Positions 21,701 through 31,454 of a DNA stretch of 64,000 nucleotides are shown here, one piece after another. The notes under the pieces were generated by a model, which searched no databases, was not told the origin of the DNA, and was given only the letters and a program-made list of their open reading frames with translations. The stretch's first letter is position 1; each line of letters starts with the position of its first letter. The DNA is from Sternotherus odoratus (taxonomy: Eukaryota; Chordata; Testudines; Kinosternidae), in the NCBI GenBank assembly GCA_032164245.1, contig JAVMKO010000195.1:124001-188000 (forward strand), in the 5' to 3' direction. The translations under genes and the position numbers were made by a program.

Positions 21701-24700
21701 GGGGCCAGAGAGCTAGGCCAGCTTGCCTGGAGCTCCCTGCCTCTTCCCTGCCTCCCTCCAGCTAGCTTCAGACCCCAAACCAAAACTCTCTCTCTCCAGC
21801 CCCTCCTCCCCCCTGGCTCAGCCAAATCAGGTGATCTCCCTCCCCCACTTGGAGTCAGATTACAGCTTCAGGTATGGACACCTGCAGAGGGGCTCTGCTT
21901 TGCATCAGCTACACATCCTTATCCCTTCACATAGACACTCAAGAAATGCATAGGGGAAACTGAGGCACCCACCCAGTATTCCTACTCCGTCACACTCCCC
22001 TATACGTCTGTTCCTGTTCCAGGCTGAGTTCCCCTCAGAGCTAGACACTGTTTCCTGATATCGAACCTAAACCTCCTGGCTGCGGACGGAGCCCATTACT
22101 GGTTGTCCTGCCGTCAGTGGCCATGGGGAACAATCGGTCACTGTCTTTAATACAGTCCCTGTCAGATGTGAAGTCTTATCAGATCTCCCCCTTGGTCACC
22201 CCTTCTCCAGACTAACCCCACCCCGGTTTTGAACTCATCCTTGCAGGGTAGGTTTTACCCCTTGGATCAGCTTTGTTCCTCTCCTCTGGATTCGCTCCAG
22301 TTTGTCCCTAAGCGCAGCACCCAGAACGGCACACAGTACTGCAGCTGGGCCCCTTCGCCGAGTGGGGCCAGGCAAGGAACTGCTGTCTCGGACATACAAC
22401 CCTCCTGATACTACACCCCAGGCTGACGTTAACCTTCATGCACCTCCCTGCTTTGGAGGGGGGACTGGAAATTCGGTGGGTCGGGGGGGCCACCAGGGGA
22501 CAGAATTACCTTTTACCACCTGTGAAAATTGGTCCAACTGTAGCCTCGCTGTGCACGTCTGACAATCACCATTGACGTGTTCAGAAGCACGTGCGAGTTT
22601 GACAGCTGAGTTCTCTGCACAGTCCACCACCCCCGAGCTCCCGGAGCGAGCTCTGGGCCCGGGCTGAGCTGGGCTTGCCCTGTGCTCTCAGTGGACGCAG
22701 GAACGGAGAACAGGGAGATTGTCTTTCTTGTGCTTTCAATGCCCCTGCCCCCATCTGGCACCCTGGCACCGTGGAGAAGCAGATCCCAGCGGGGCTGGCA
22801 TGCAGAGGGGTGAGGAGCAGTGAGGGAAGGGCTGGGCTGGGGGATAGAGACAGGAAGGACAGGCTGGGCTGGGACATGGCTGTGAGATGGGGACTCAGGG
22901 AGGCATTGGGAGACGTGAGCAGAAGCGTCTGCAACCACTAGACGACGCTCCCCTGCAGACCCTGCGATGGAACCCAAGAGTTCCGTGTCTCCCTCCGCTG
23001 TCCGCTGACTCTGGGCTGTGCCAGGGCTCAAGCACCCCGGGAGAAAATAGTGCTCAGCACCCACCAGCCACAGTGGTACTGGGGCCCCAGACCAGCTGCC
23101 AATCAGCTGTTTGGCTGCCTCCGGGGCGGGGGAGGCGGTGGAGCAGTGAGCGGCTGGCAGGAGGCGCTCAGGTGAGGTAGACGGGAGCAAGTGCCAGGCG
23201 TGCAGGGAGGGGGATCCTCGCGGGAGGGGGCAGAGGTCTCTGGGAGAGGGTGGTGCAGGGGCGGGAAGAGGCAGAGTGAGGGCGGGGCCTCGGGGGAAGA
23301 AGCAGAGTTGGGCATCAAGGCACAGTGGAGGTGGAGTGTCCACTGGGGAAAAAAGAGCCAGCGCCTGTGTCATTCCCCTGTAGTGCCTGATCCACATAGA
23401 GGATAACAGCCTACTGCTGCTGAACTGACCCCCAGCACCAGGGCAGTTGTGGCCCCGCCCCGACTCCTGACCCCTCTCCCGGGTAACCCCAGCACCCCTG
23501 AGGCGGTGGGTGTCACGGGTCATTCAGGGGAGCTCTCGCTGGGTGAGGGGGGGCCCATCAGAGGCTGCTGGGGACACGGGGCCAGGTCAGACCAGATGGT
23601 GACGGGGGGCGTGTGTCAGATCTCCAGCTGCTGTAACAGTGACGTGCAATTTCCACACGTTCTAGCCCCACCACAGACTCCCGTTCTCCGAGAGATCTCC
23701 TGGCCGCAGGTCCTGACCCCCGGGGAGTCGGTTACACTGAGCTGCCAAATATCCGGGTTCTACCCCAAGGAGCTGAGCGTGACCTGGCACCGACGGGGAA
23801 AGGGAGAGTCAAAGTTCAGGTGCTTAGACAACCCGGACACCCACCAGATTGTCACCCCAGACCCCACAGCCGCGCAGGACAGGAAGTCCTACAGCGTGAC
23901 GTCCCAGCTCCGCTTCACCCCCATGCTGCCCGAGGACGAGGGGGCAGAGTACAGGTGTTCAGTGGAACATCAAACCCTACGGGAGCCTGAAGCCAAATCC
24001 ACTGGGCCGCTGCAGCTCCGAGGTACGAGCGACGGGACCGGGCAGTGGGGTCGTTGTGGCCGAGGAGGTCTCTGCTCTCGGGCACTTGGAGGGTCCAGAC
24101 AGAGTGTGGCTTTGGGCTGAGCCTCCTCTGGGCGGTTCCTGGAACGTTTGGGGACTTGCCCGTTGGAAAGAGGGTGTCAGGTCTGGGGAGAATTGATGGG
24201 CGGGTGCAGCAGCCCCTCTGTTCAAACCTGGGTTCGGTTTTCCAATGGAGGCTGGGACTCACCCTCATGGTGTCCAGGAGGAGAACAACGTCTCCTCCCC
24301 AAACTCCCAGCCCCGGGGCTGAGGGGAGAGGAGGAATCGTCTGGGGAATGTCAGCACAATCTGGGGTCTGGTTTGGGAATGGGAACGGCACCTCTGAGAA
24401 GGTTTCACCTAAAGTCTCTGACCTCTGTTGACCCCGTTTGCTAATAGCAGCTGGGTCTGTCTCCTTCCCACACCACCATGACCAAACCCCACCGAAAACC
24501 AGCGGCAAAGGGACCGGTGAAGACATTAGCTGTAATTAAGAGAAGTGATTAATGGCCGTTCCCAGTCTTTGATCTTATGGGCACAACTGGCCCTTACCCA
24601 GGAGAGCTGCTGCTCCCCACACTGTGCGGTGGGACTGACACCACCTCATGGGGTCGGTCCCTTTTCCACCAGTGAGGCCACCCATGGTAAAGATGGCTGC

Positions 24701-27700
24701 CGTCTCCTGTTGTTTCAATGGGACTGAATCTACCGGCTGCCCTCAGGAAAGATGGCCGACCACTTGAAAAGGAGGCTGCCAGTACCAGAGATGGCCACCA
24801 TCTCCCATGGTTTCCATACAACAGGGGCCATGCTGCCCCCCCGAAGAGCCCCCCCCCCACGTGGTCCTTGGCTAGAAAACGGGGCTGGAAATTGTGAGGC
24901 GACATCTGTGCCGTGAGCCCCAGCTTGATTCTGGGGAGCAGCAGCAACTGAGGGGCCTGGGGCAGAAACGCTCCCAGCGCGGGTGCTCCGAGGAGCTGTG
25001 GCGGGCCTAGGGATCAGACGCAGCACTGGATGGGCTCCCCGCAGCGCTAAGAGGCAGGCACTGCTGGGTGGGGTTAGGGGGTAAAGACCGGCACACTGAC
25101 TCCCCCAGCACCATTAGCCTCCCCCACTGTCTGCCTCCAGCCTCTCCCCTCCCTTCCATACGCCCCCACAGCCCACTTGTGTCCCACTCCATTCCCCCGA
25201 GTGGGGGTGTGGCACAGAAAAGCCCGTAAGAACTCTACTGGTTGTGTAAAAGACAGGACGGCTGGTTACATGTGATTCCCTCCCCCGTTACCTCCCCCCC
25301 AGCATGAACCATACAAAGCGAGGAAGCACCAAGTTCTGGGGCAGCTCTGAGCCGTCCCCTGACACTCCCACAAGACGTCTCCAGGGACGGTGACAGACTC
25401 ACCCCCTCGCAGGGGAGCTCCCGGTGCCTGTACGGGGTGCACCCGGCAGCTGGGAAGAGCCAGGCTCAGCCCGGGCCGACAGACACGCACTCAAATTGCT
25501 CCAGCTAGTGCCCAACAATCGCCCTGGGGGATTCCTGGCCCAGTCCTGGGGCTTCCTCGTTCAGGTGTGTGGCGTTTAATACAAGAGCCTGGACATGGGC
25601 ATCTCGTGCGAGATCAGCTCAGCCTGTCCCTACCCGCTCCCTTTCCCAGCGACGACTCCCACGTTACAGCTCTTCGCTTCCCAGCCCTGTCACTAACACT
25701 CCTGCTGTCCCCCCCAGCCCGGGCGCAGGTGTCCGGGATCCAGGTGTTATCGCACTGGGAGCCCCGGGACAAGGTGCCGTTTGCCGTCCAGATCCAGAAC
25801 TTTTACCCCCGGGAGATTCACCGGATCCAGTGGCGCTGTGATGGAGAGAATTGGAAAAACCCTGACAGTACAAAAATCACCCAGAACCCGGATCTCACGT
25901 TCAGCGCGACAAGCGTCTGGAGAATCCCCAGTGACCAAATCACCCATCCGGAATTTACAGTCACCGTGTCCGTTCAGCAAACCCCTCAAAGCTCCCCGAT
26001 GGAGAGAAAGATCAGAGCCAGGGACACAGGTGAGGGGGGGGGTCCCTGGGGTCACACGGGGAATGAACAGGAATCGCTGCCCCCCCGCGGGGTCCCTGAG
26101 GGATGAAGGAGCTTTGGGAGCTAATATCCCTTGTCCCCCTTTCCGGCTGGAGATGCCGATGTGTCGGGCTGTAACAGTGTCACACCCAGGGGTGATTTTA
26201 TGGGGTACCAGCCCCAGTGAGGGGTCAGATCTCTCCTGTCTGAAGGGAGGGGGGAGCAGCCCCTGCCAGCCCCCATCTCCCCCTTGCGGGGCCTGTAACT
26301 GTCTCTGGATGTTTCATTCCCAGGTCTCCTGCGGCCCCCGAAGGTGTCAGAAATCTCCCAGCCCCAGTCGGTGACAGAGGGGGAGAAAATCACCCTGAGC
26401 TGCCGTGTGACGGGGTATTTCCCTGAGGCGCTGAGCGTGACCTGGCTCAGGTGGCACAGGGTGCCCAGGGAGGCTTTTCCCCTGCAGGACACTGCCAAGT
26501 ACAGAATGGACCCCGGAGCTCCCCGCACACAGGACGGGAAAAGCTTCCAGCAGGAGACGAGACTCAGCTTCACCCCCTCGGTGGAGAGAGACCGGGGGGC
26601 AGAGTTCATCTGCCGGGTGGAACACGTCGCCCTAAGGACCCCCCTGGAGAGCCGCAGCGGGGAGCTGCACGTGGTTGGTCAGTTTCTGGATATGAATTTA
26701 CATCCTTCCAGCCCCTTACTGTGTCCGTGTGTGAAGCCCCCTGGGCTGGGATCAGCTACCTTATGATCTGTACTTGAAATGTTTGGGCATCTGCACTTGC
26801 ACTTAGGCACACGGGTCAGTTCTGATGGATCTTCACACCCACTGCAAATCCAAACCCAGCCTCATCCCCTGTCTAGGTCAGCCCCTTGCTAACATGGCTG
26901 GAGTTATTGTTCTGGGCAGATATTTGGGCAGAGTGAGCACGTAGGTGAACCCCAAATGTCAGCTAGAGCCCGGTGCCCGTGTCACCCCTCGTGTGGGTCA
27001 GTGGGAGAGCAAGGACCCTATCACTGGCATGATGGGGACAGGAACCTGCTCCCAGCCAGACACACCCGCTGCAGGGTCCGTAACCCAGACTCCGTAACCA
27101 GTCCCGGCCCAGCTGGAGCTCCGTGGCCATGGGAGCGAGGAGCTGACCCAGACGGTCAGACGTTGGCTGGCCGAGGTGATGAGGCCCCACGCTGAACGGC
27201 GCGTCTCTGTGTGTCCGTCCGTCTGTAACGCGGTGACATCTGAACACACGTCCCGTCCCTTCCAAACCGGCCGGGAATGGTCTGGGAGCCCTGGTCAGGA
27301 CCCTGTTGATCTGGGGACGATCGGCACATCAAAAGAGAGGAAAAGGGGGGTGCGTGGAGCCGCGGTCCCCTGTCTGTGGGTGGCACTAGCAGCACCACAC
27401 CCCCGGCTCCTCCTCCCGATAGGGTGTGACATGCTGACCCCCACCCACGGGGAGAAATCACTGCCCCCCCTGCCGGGAGCCACGGGGCGGATGCTCAGCC
27501 AGCAGGGGCAGCTGGAGAGAGCAGGCTTCATTCCTGCCTTCCTCAGAGCCCCCTCCGGGTGGGGGACGAGAGCACCAGCCCCCCACCCCTCTCTTCCAAT
27601 CCAGGGCCCTGAGAGGTACTTTGGGGGCGGGGGGGAAGGAGAGAGAGACGCAGAGCCCCTGACACGGTGAGGAGAATGGGGAACCCCAGGGGCTCCGGTT

Positions 27701-28182
27701 CTGCCAAAGGATCTGACCCCAGGGGGCCCCTCAGCGACTCAGCCTCCCGCTCGGTTTGTTTTCTAGAAGGTGCAGATTCTGCACCAACCAAACCATCCGA
27801 GGGCACAACCAGTGACACATCGGCAGAGGAACAGGCGGGAGACAACACAGCCGACGAGGGCACAACCAGCGACCCAGCGACAAAGGAACAGGCGGGAGAC
27901 AACACAGCCGACGAGGGCACAACCAGCGACCCAGCGACAAAGGAACAGGCGGGAGACAACACAGCCGACGAGGGCACACCCAGCGACCCAGCGACAAAGG
28001 AACAGGCGGGAGACAAGACAACCGACGAGGGCACACCCAGCGACCCAGCGACAAAGGAACAGGCGGGAGACAGGACAACCGACAAGGGAGCAACCAGTGG
28101 CCTGGCCGAGGACGGCCCAGGCAGTGCTACACCAGGAAGCAAGGAGAAGGGAGCTGGTCGCCAGCCCCACTCCAGTGAATAA
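12699..28182 (+). CDS. Gene B: NCR3LG1-like IgSF protein with Ig exons beyond the TM exon
   Basis: Ten exons join in phase 1 throughout: 12699-12747, 15902-16228, 16367-16666, 19037-19159, 20131-20418, 20811-21098, 23666-24022, 25718-26029, 26324-26677 and 27767-28182. The total is 2814 nt (937 aa plus stop). Order: signal peptide (1-16), V (17-125), C1 (126-225), TM (about 236-258, followed by WRRRRAQK), two linker exons (267-458), three Ig-like exons (459-799) and a 19-residue-repeat tail (800-937). The V and C1 domains resemble B7-H6. The three late Ig exons fall on the cytoplasmic side if the whole model is one transcript. The alternative is two units: a short V-C1-TM protein ending near 21.1 kb and a separate 3' unit that has lost its own leader and TM. 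I found no leader or TM exon between 21.1 and 27.7 kb. The ISRE lies upstream and the poly(A) signal is at 28612. Confidence 0.55.
12978..13335. repeat. Minisatellite in gene B intron 1
   Basis: Ten or so copies of TCTGTCTATGGGTGCTGTGT separated by variable G-rich spacers, giving units of about 30-45 bp. Confidence 0.92.
13340..15901. other. Gene B intron 1, repeat-derived, no coding seen
   Basis: Contains a CR1-like fragment of another subfamily near 14280-14395 (AACTGGACACGTGCC...GAGTTAATTCCTGGAACAAC). There is a reversed piece of the SINE-like repeat seen at 17570 (CTATTCCAGACTAACACGGC at about 15075). The block at 13340-13990 looks like an old retroelement but I cannot name it. Confidence 0.4.
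15902..16228 (+). CDS. Gene B exon 2: Ig V domain
   Basis: Acceptor TCTCTTTACAG and donor GTAAGG, 327 nt. Cys pair LLKCRF and RYKCVV, Trp in VDWYF, and the F-strand pattern NEGRYKC. The segment FTPGVSIS followed by GNASLGLENV matches the B7-H6 V-domain layout. Confidence 0.85.
16367..16666 (+). CDS. Gene B exon 3: Ig C1 domain
   Basis: Acceptor CGTTCCAG and donor GTCAGT, 300 nt. C1 marks are FPCHVRGFYPGDV, VTWLRDGRV, DGTFNLTLTYTFTPT and FSCHVSHAAL. The closest relative in the window is the decayed exon at 31455. Confidence 0.87.
17560..17700 (+). mobile_element. SINE-like interspersed repeat
   Basis: Contains GGTAGCCGTGTTAGTCTGGA, CCTGTGGCACCTTAAAGAC and GAGCTTTCGTGGGCTAATAC, a string I associate with a common turtle interspersed element. 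Partial reversed copies occur near 15075 and 18010. Confidence 0.6.
17968..18036. repeat. Near-perfect inverted repeat (31-bp arms)
   Basis: The left arm AGGAGTCCGTGTGGCACC... (17968-17999) is complementary to ...GGTGCCACAAGGACTCCT (18006-18036), with a spacer of about 6 bp. It is made from two opposed pieces of the SINE-like repeat. Confidence 0.8.
18120..18727. mobile_element. Rearranged LTR1 (copy 5) with inverted ends
   Basis: The left end is the forward LTR1 terminus (TGTGACGAAGTGGGAGTACT), but after about 25 bp it switches to reverse-oriented LTR1 body and ends in the reversed terminus ACTCCCACTTCATCACA. The same LTR end is therefore present at both edges, inverted. Confidence 0.85.
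18728..19031 (+). mobile_element. CR1 3' end abutting the gene B TM exon
   Basis: Sense CR1 3' terminus (GTTTAAAAGAGAACTGGATAA, then GGACCGTTGGTCTGAGCCAG), closing with three TTCTTATG repeats. Only about six bases separate the terminal repeats from exon 4, so the acceptor's pyrimidine tract is CR1-derived. Confidence 0.88.
19037..19159 (+). CDS. Gene B exon 4: transmembrane segment
   Basis: Acceptor TTATGTCCTAG and donor GTAACA. Encodes a stalk (PTTGVDHAG), about 23 hydrophobic Ala/Ile/Gly residues, then the stop-transfer CWRRRRAQK. Confidence 0.8.
20131..20418 (+). CDS. Gene B exon 5: Ala/Gly/Pro-rich cytoplasmic linker
   Basis: Acceptor TTTGTTTTCTAG and donor GTGAGT, 288 nt with no stop in phase. 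Low-complexity, with an acidic start SESPGSELSESQEGGD. It lies on the cytoplasmic side of the TM. The intron just upstream (20035-20130) is clearly homologous to that before exon 10 (27670-27766). Confidence 0.65.
20811..21098 (+). CDS. Gene B exon 6: linker with duplicated 31-residue unit
   Basis: Acceptor CTCTGTCTAG and donor GTGAGG, 288 nt. It opens with LYSAVE, a YxxV tyrosine site that could be a phospho-target (not a full ITIM because the -2 residue is Gly). It then has two identical 31-residue (93-bp) units starting ETPPEAPAGSRDSTHGED. Confidence 0.65.
21344..21994 (-). mobile_element. Solo LTR, family LTR1 (copy 6)
   Basis: TGTCACGGAGCGC ... CTCCGTCACA. CCCTA precedes the element and recurs three bases after its end, a likely target duplication with small junction changes. 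Confidence 0.85.
22005..22390 (-). mobile_element. CR1 LINE fragment, antisense
   Basis: Antisense CR1 strings: CTCCTCTGGATTCGCTCCAG, then GCACCCAGAACGGCACACAG, with GGTTGTCCTGCCGTCAGTGG upstream. Confidence 0.75.
22391..23665. other. Region before the late Ig exons, no gene seen
   Basis: I looked here for a leader or TM exon that would start a separate gene and found none that is convincing. The block 23150-23300 is purine-rich (GGGCGGGG-type repeats). Confidence 0.4.
23666..24022 (+). CDS. Gene B exon 7: Ig C1-like domain beyond the TM
   Basis: Acceptor ACGTTCTAG and donor GTACGA, 357 nt, phase 1-1. C1 marks are LSCQISGFYPKEL, VTWHRRGK and EYRCSVEHQTL. Cysteine pair and Trp are intact and the frame is open. 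An extra Cys sits in the loop SKFRCLDN. Confidence 0.8.
24690..24797 (+). promoter_or_regulatory. Cluster of YY1-like AAGATGGC motifs
   Basis: AAGATGGC at 24690-24697 and 24749-24756, plus AGATGGCC near 24789. YY1 recognises AAGATGGCGGC-type sites. This could mark an internal promoter for the late exon block, but no initiator or leader exon is visible. Confidence 0.2.
25718..26029 (+). CDS. Gene B exon 8: Ig-like domain lacking the first Cys
   Basis: Acceptor CCCCCCAG and donor GTGAGG, 312 nt. It keeps the C1 outline (VQIQNFYPREIHRIQW) but has Gln where the B-strand Cys is expected, and no YxC in the F strand (FTVTVSVQQ). It is therefore Ig-fold without the disulphide, as in some intracellular Ig domains. 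Confidence 0.72.
26324..26677 (+). CDS. Gene B exon 9: Ig C1-like domain
   Basis: Acceptor CATTCCCAG and donor GTCAGT, 354 nt. LSCRVTGYFPEAL, VTWLRWHR and EFICRVEHVAL give an intact Cys pair and Trp. It is clearly paralogous to exon 7. Confidence 0.8.
26678..27766. other. Gene B intron 9, no TM exon found
   Basis: Checked for a hydrophobic exon that would place the late Ig domains outside the cell; none was seen. The last ~95 bp are homologous to the intron before exon 5. Confidence 0.45.
27767..28182 (+). CDS. Gene B exon 10: acidic 19-residue repeat tail and stop
   Basis: Acceptor TTTGTTTTCTAG, phase 1, stop TAA at 28180-28182. Encodes about five units of a 57-bp repeat (EGTTSDPATKEQAGDNTAD and variants). 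The unit keeps the frame, so copy number could vary without breaking the protein. No TM or tyrosine motif. Confidence 0.7.
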
Positions 28183-28611
28183 CGTGGCGCCAGACGCCGT
28201 GGTCAGTGCCCCACCGGCTGGGGGCCCAGAGCCCGAGGCCCATGCCACACGCAGGGGGGATGATACAGACAGGGCCACGCGGGAGGAAGAACCGGGAGCA
28301 GACGGGACAGCAGACGACGTCTCTCCAGGCAGCTCCGCGGGACAGCAGGGACCGCGCTGCCCCAGCTGACCAGGCCCTGTGGGCACAGCCGCCCTGCTGC
28401 CATCGCTCGCTTGCTCCGGTCTCCCTGTGTCTGACGCGGCTCCCTGCCCCGGGCTGAGCTGGCCACAGTAACTGAGGCTTCCTGGACTTGCTGGTATGGG
28501 GGCTGCTCGCTCGGGGGCTGGGCTGGGGGAAATGGGGGCTCAGGGCTGCCCCTCCTGGCAGCCGTCTCTGTCACACTGCCCCAGTCTGGCTGTGGGGCAT
28601 GTGCTCAGGTG

Positions 28612-28617
28612 AATAAA
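28612..28617 (+). terminator. Poly(A) signal, gene B
   Basis: AATAAA 430 bp after the stop, followed at once by GTGTCTGTCAG-rich repeats that could act as the downstream GU element. Confidence 0.65.
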
Positions 28618-28627
28618 ACCGGCACTC

Positions 28628-29078
28628 AGCGAGTCCCCGTGTCTGTCAGTCGCTGTCCCCTGGGCCGGGTGAATCCCCGTGTCCTGTCAGTCGCTGTCCC
28701 CTGGGCCGGGTGAATCCCTGTGTCCTGTCAGTCGCTGACCCCTGGGCCGGGTGAATCCCCGTGTCTGTCAGTCGCTGTCCCCTGGGCCGGGTGAATCCCC
28801 GTGTCCTGTCAGTCGCTGTCCCCTGGGCCGGGTGAATCCCCGTGTCTGTCAGTCGCTGACCCCTGGGCCGGGTGAATCCCCGTGTCCTGTCAGTCGCTGT
28901 CCCCTGGGCCGGGTGAATCCCCGTGTCTGTCAGTCGCTGTCCCCTGGGCCGGGTGAATCCCCGTGTCTGTCAGTCGCTGACCCCTGGGCCGGGTGAATCC
29001 CCGTGTCCTGTCAGTCGCTGTCCCCTGGGCCGGGTGAATCCCCGTGTCTGTCAGTCGCTGTCCCCTGGGCCGGGTGTG
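28628..29078. repeat. ~41-42-bp minisatellite at the gene B 3' end
   Basis: Ten or eleven units of GTCAGTCGCTGTCCCCTGGG plus CCGGGTGAATCCCCGTGTC, beginning about 15 bp after the AATAAA. Confidence 0.93.
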
Positions 29079-29243
29079 ACGCGCCCGCCCGTCCCACAGG
29101 CGATGGGAGCCGCGGCTGAGCAGCAGGGTCAGGAGACGTTCCTCATCACACCTTTGAGGAGACTCCAGTCTCTGCCCCGCGGGCCCTGCTCTGTCTGGGC
29201 TGGGCGGTGCTGAGGGACCGGAGCTGGGCTCTGCCCTGGGGCC

Positions 29244-30027
29244 TGTCACGGAGCGCCCGGGTGATGGTCTGGAACCGCTCCCTAGGAAGCCAGACCGGAC
29301 TCCGGGTGAAGGGCCCCTTCTCCGTACACAGCCTGTTTCCCAGGCCAGGAGCTTCAGGGGTCCCCACTTCCACCTTCCTGGGTCTGACCTCGGAGCATTC
29401 AGCACCTTCTGCCCCTCCGTGCGCTTCCCCCAGCAAGCCCGCCTGGGCGGGGTCCTGGGGGAGCCCATGGGTTCTGCACCCCAAATCCACAGTCACACGT
29501 GACTCTCAGCCAGCCAGCAGAATAGACGGTTTATTTGAGATGTCAGGAACCATCCAACTCACAGCTTCTCAGTCCAAACAGGGTCCCTCAGTCAGGCCTT
29601 TCTGGGGTGCCAGGAGGTGAGCCCCAGATTCTGGGCTCCTGCTTCTCCCCCAAGTTTATTCGATGACTTCCATCTGGTCTAACACGGACCATGCAGCGAG
29701 CGAGCGTGAGCCCTCAGCTGGATCCATCTTGGGCCAGAGAGCGAGATGGCTTCTCTCCCCTTCCCAGCTAGACCCAGACTGACTCAACCCCCTCTAGCCA
29801 CTTCCTGATCTCCTTTGTCCCTTGTCTGGTTTCCCGGGCTAGGAGACATCACCTGACCTCCCTCCAACAGGTTCAGCTGACCTCCCTTCCCCACTTGGGG
29901 TCAGGTTACAGCTTCACCTTGGCTTTGCTCTGCATCCGCTACACATTCCTTTCCCTCCACATAGACGCCCAAGAAATGCATAGGGGAAACTGAGGCACAC
30001 AACACACAGTACTCCCACTTCGTCACA
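29244..30027 (-). mobile_element. Solo LTR, family LTR1 (copy 7), long form
   Basis: TGTCACGGAGCGC ... ACTTCGTCACA, with two reversed AATAAA modules (GGTTTATTTGAG and GTTTATTCGATG). No clear target duplication. Confidence 0.87.
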
Positions 30028-30159
30028 GTCAGATCTACGTTCTCATTTGACCTGGGTCTGGGGCTTGGTCCTTTGGGGTCAGGAGAACCTTTTCTTTGGT
30101 ATGATGCTGTAAGATTCTCAGTAATCCTCACCACATCTGACAGGTGTGTCTGGAGGCCG

Positions 30160-30850
30160 GAGGCCGGGCACTTGAAGAGGACGAAAAAGTGACTCACCTT
30201 GTGCAGTAACGATGGTTCTTCGAGACGTGTCCCTGTGGATGCTCCACGTTGGGTGTCTGTGCCCCTGCACCTCTAATCGGAGACTTTTGGGAACAGTCCC
30301 CCATTGAGCCCATGCAGTGCTCCCCCCCCTCATGGTTTGCCTCCAGGCTCATTAGCACTGCAGGGGCAAAGCCCCCTCACTTCCTTCTCTACAACACAGC
30401 CCCAAAGAGAACTCCAAAGTCGAGGGGAGGAGGGCGGGTTGTGGAGCATCCACAGGGACACACGTCTGGAAGAACCATCCTCACTGCACCAGGTGAGTCT
30501 CTTCATCCTCACTGCACCAGGTGAGTCTCTTCATCCTCACTGCACCAGGTGAGTCTCTTCGTCCTCACTGCACCAGGTGAGTCTCTTCATCCTCACTGCA
30601 CCAGGTGAGTCTCTTCGTCCTCACTGCACCAGGTGAGTCTCTTCATCCTCACTGCACCAGGTGAGTCTGTTCATCGTTACTGCACCAGGTGAGTCTCTTC
30701 ATCCTCACTGCACCAGGTGAGTCACTTCATCCACACTGCACCAGGTGAGTCTCTTCATCCTCACTGCACCAGGTGAGTCACTTTTTCTTCTTCTTCGAGT
30801 GGTGTCCCTGTGGAGGCTCCACATCCGGTGACTCCGGAGCGATACCCACC
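30160..30850. mobile_element. Foldback element with internal 27-bp tandem array
   Basis: The arm at 30188-30248 (GACTCACCTTGTGCAGTAAC, ending GTCCCTGTGGATGCTCCA) is inverted at 30441-30500. Within it, about eleven copies of CACTGCACCAGGTGAGTC, 27-28 bp apart, run from 30478 to 30781. A further half-arm (GTCCCTGTGGAGGCTCCAC) follows near 30806. Confidence 0.8.
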
Positions 30851-31189
30851 ACTGGAGGCTGGGACTTCGGAGCGGAGTCTCTCTACAGAGAGCACTGTGG
30901 AGTTGAAGATGGTGGCAGCAGCCACATCTCCAGTGATGGGATGATGTTCTGCAGAAGGATGGACAGAGGCCCAAGTCGTTCATAGGGGTTAACAGCTCAT
31001 TGAACCCATTAAACAGGACCAACGTCCTCACTTATTTATACCTAACACCCCAAACCGCAGGTCCCATCCCCGCTCCGGGAGGGCAGCTCGTGGGACCTTT
31101 CCTGAAACCTCGTTCCCACCCTGTGGCCTGGATGGAGCCCCAGGACTCTTCTACCCCAGAATGACCCATCCTGCCCCACATCCTGCCGG

Positions 31190-31350
31190 GCTCTGGGGTG
31201 CTGTGCCTAGGAACGGGCGCAGGGGCTGGGTCACTTGGTGATTCCCTACTCTGTTCATTCCCTCCGGGACACCTGGCTTGGCCAGTGTCGGCAGACAGGA
31301 TACGGGACGAGATGGCCCTTTGGTCTGACCCAGTCTGGCTATTGGGGGCC
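31190..31350 (+). mobile_element. CR1 3' fragment
   Basis: CACTTGGTGATTCCCTACTC, CCAGTGTCGGCAGACAGGAT and CCTTTGGTCTGACCCAGTCT are the CR1 3' terminal region. Confidence 0.75.
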
Positions 31351-31454
31351 AGCGGGCTTTTCGCTCCTGCAGGATCCCAGGGACTCAGACCCACCGGGAC
31401 AGTTTGACTCTCGGGGCATCAGATTCAATCTCGGCCCCTCTCCCTGATTTCCAG

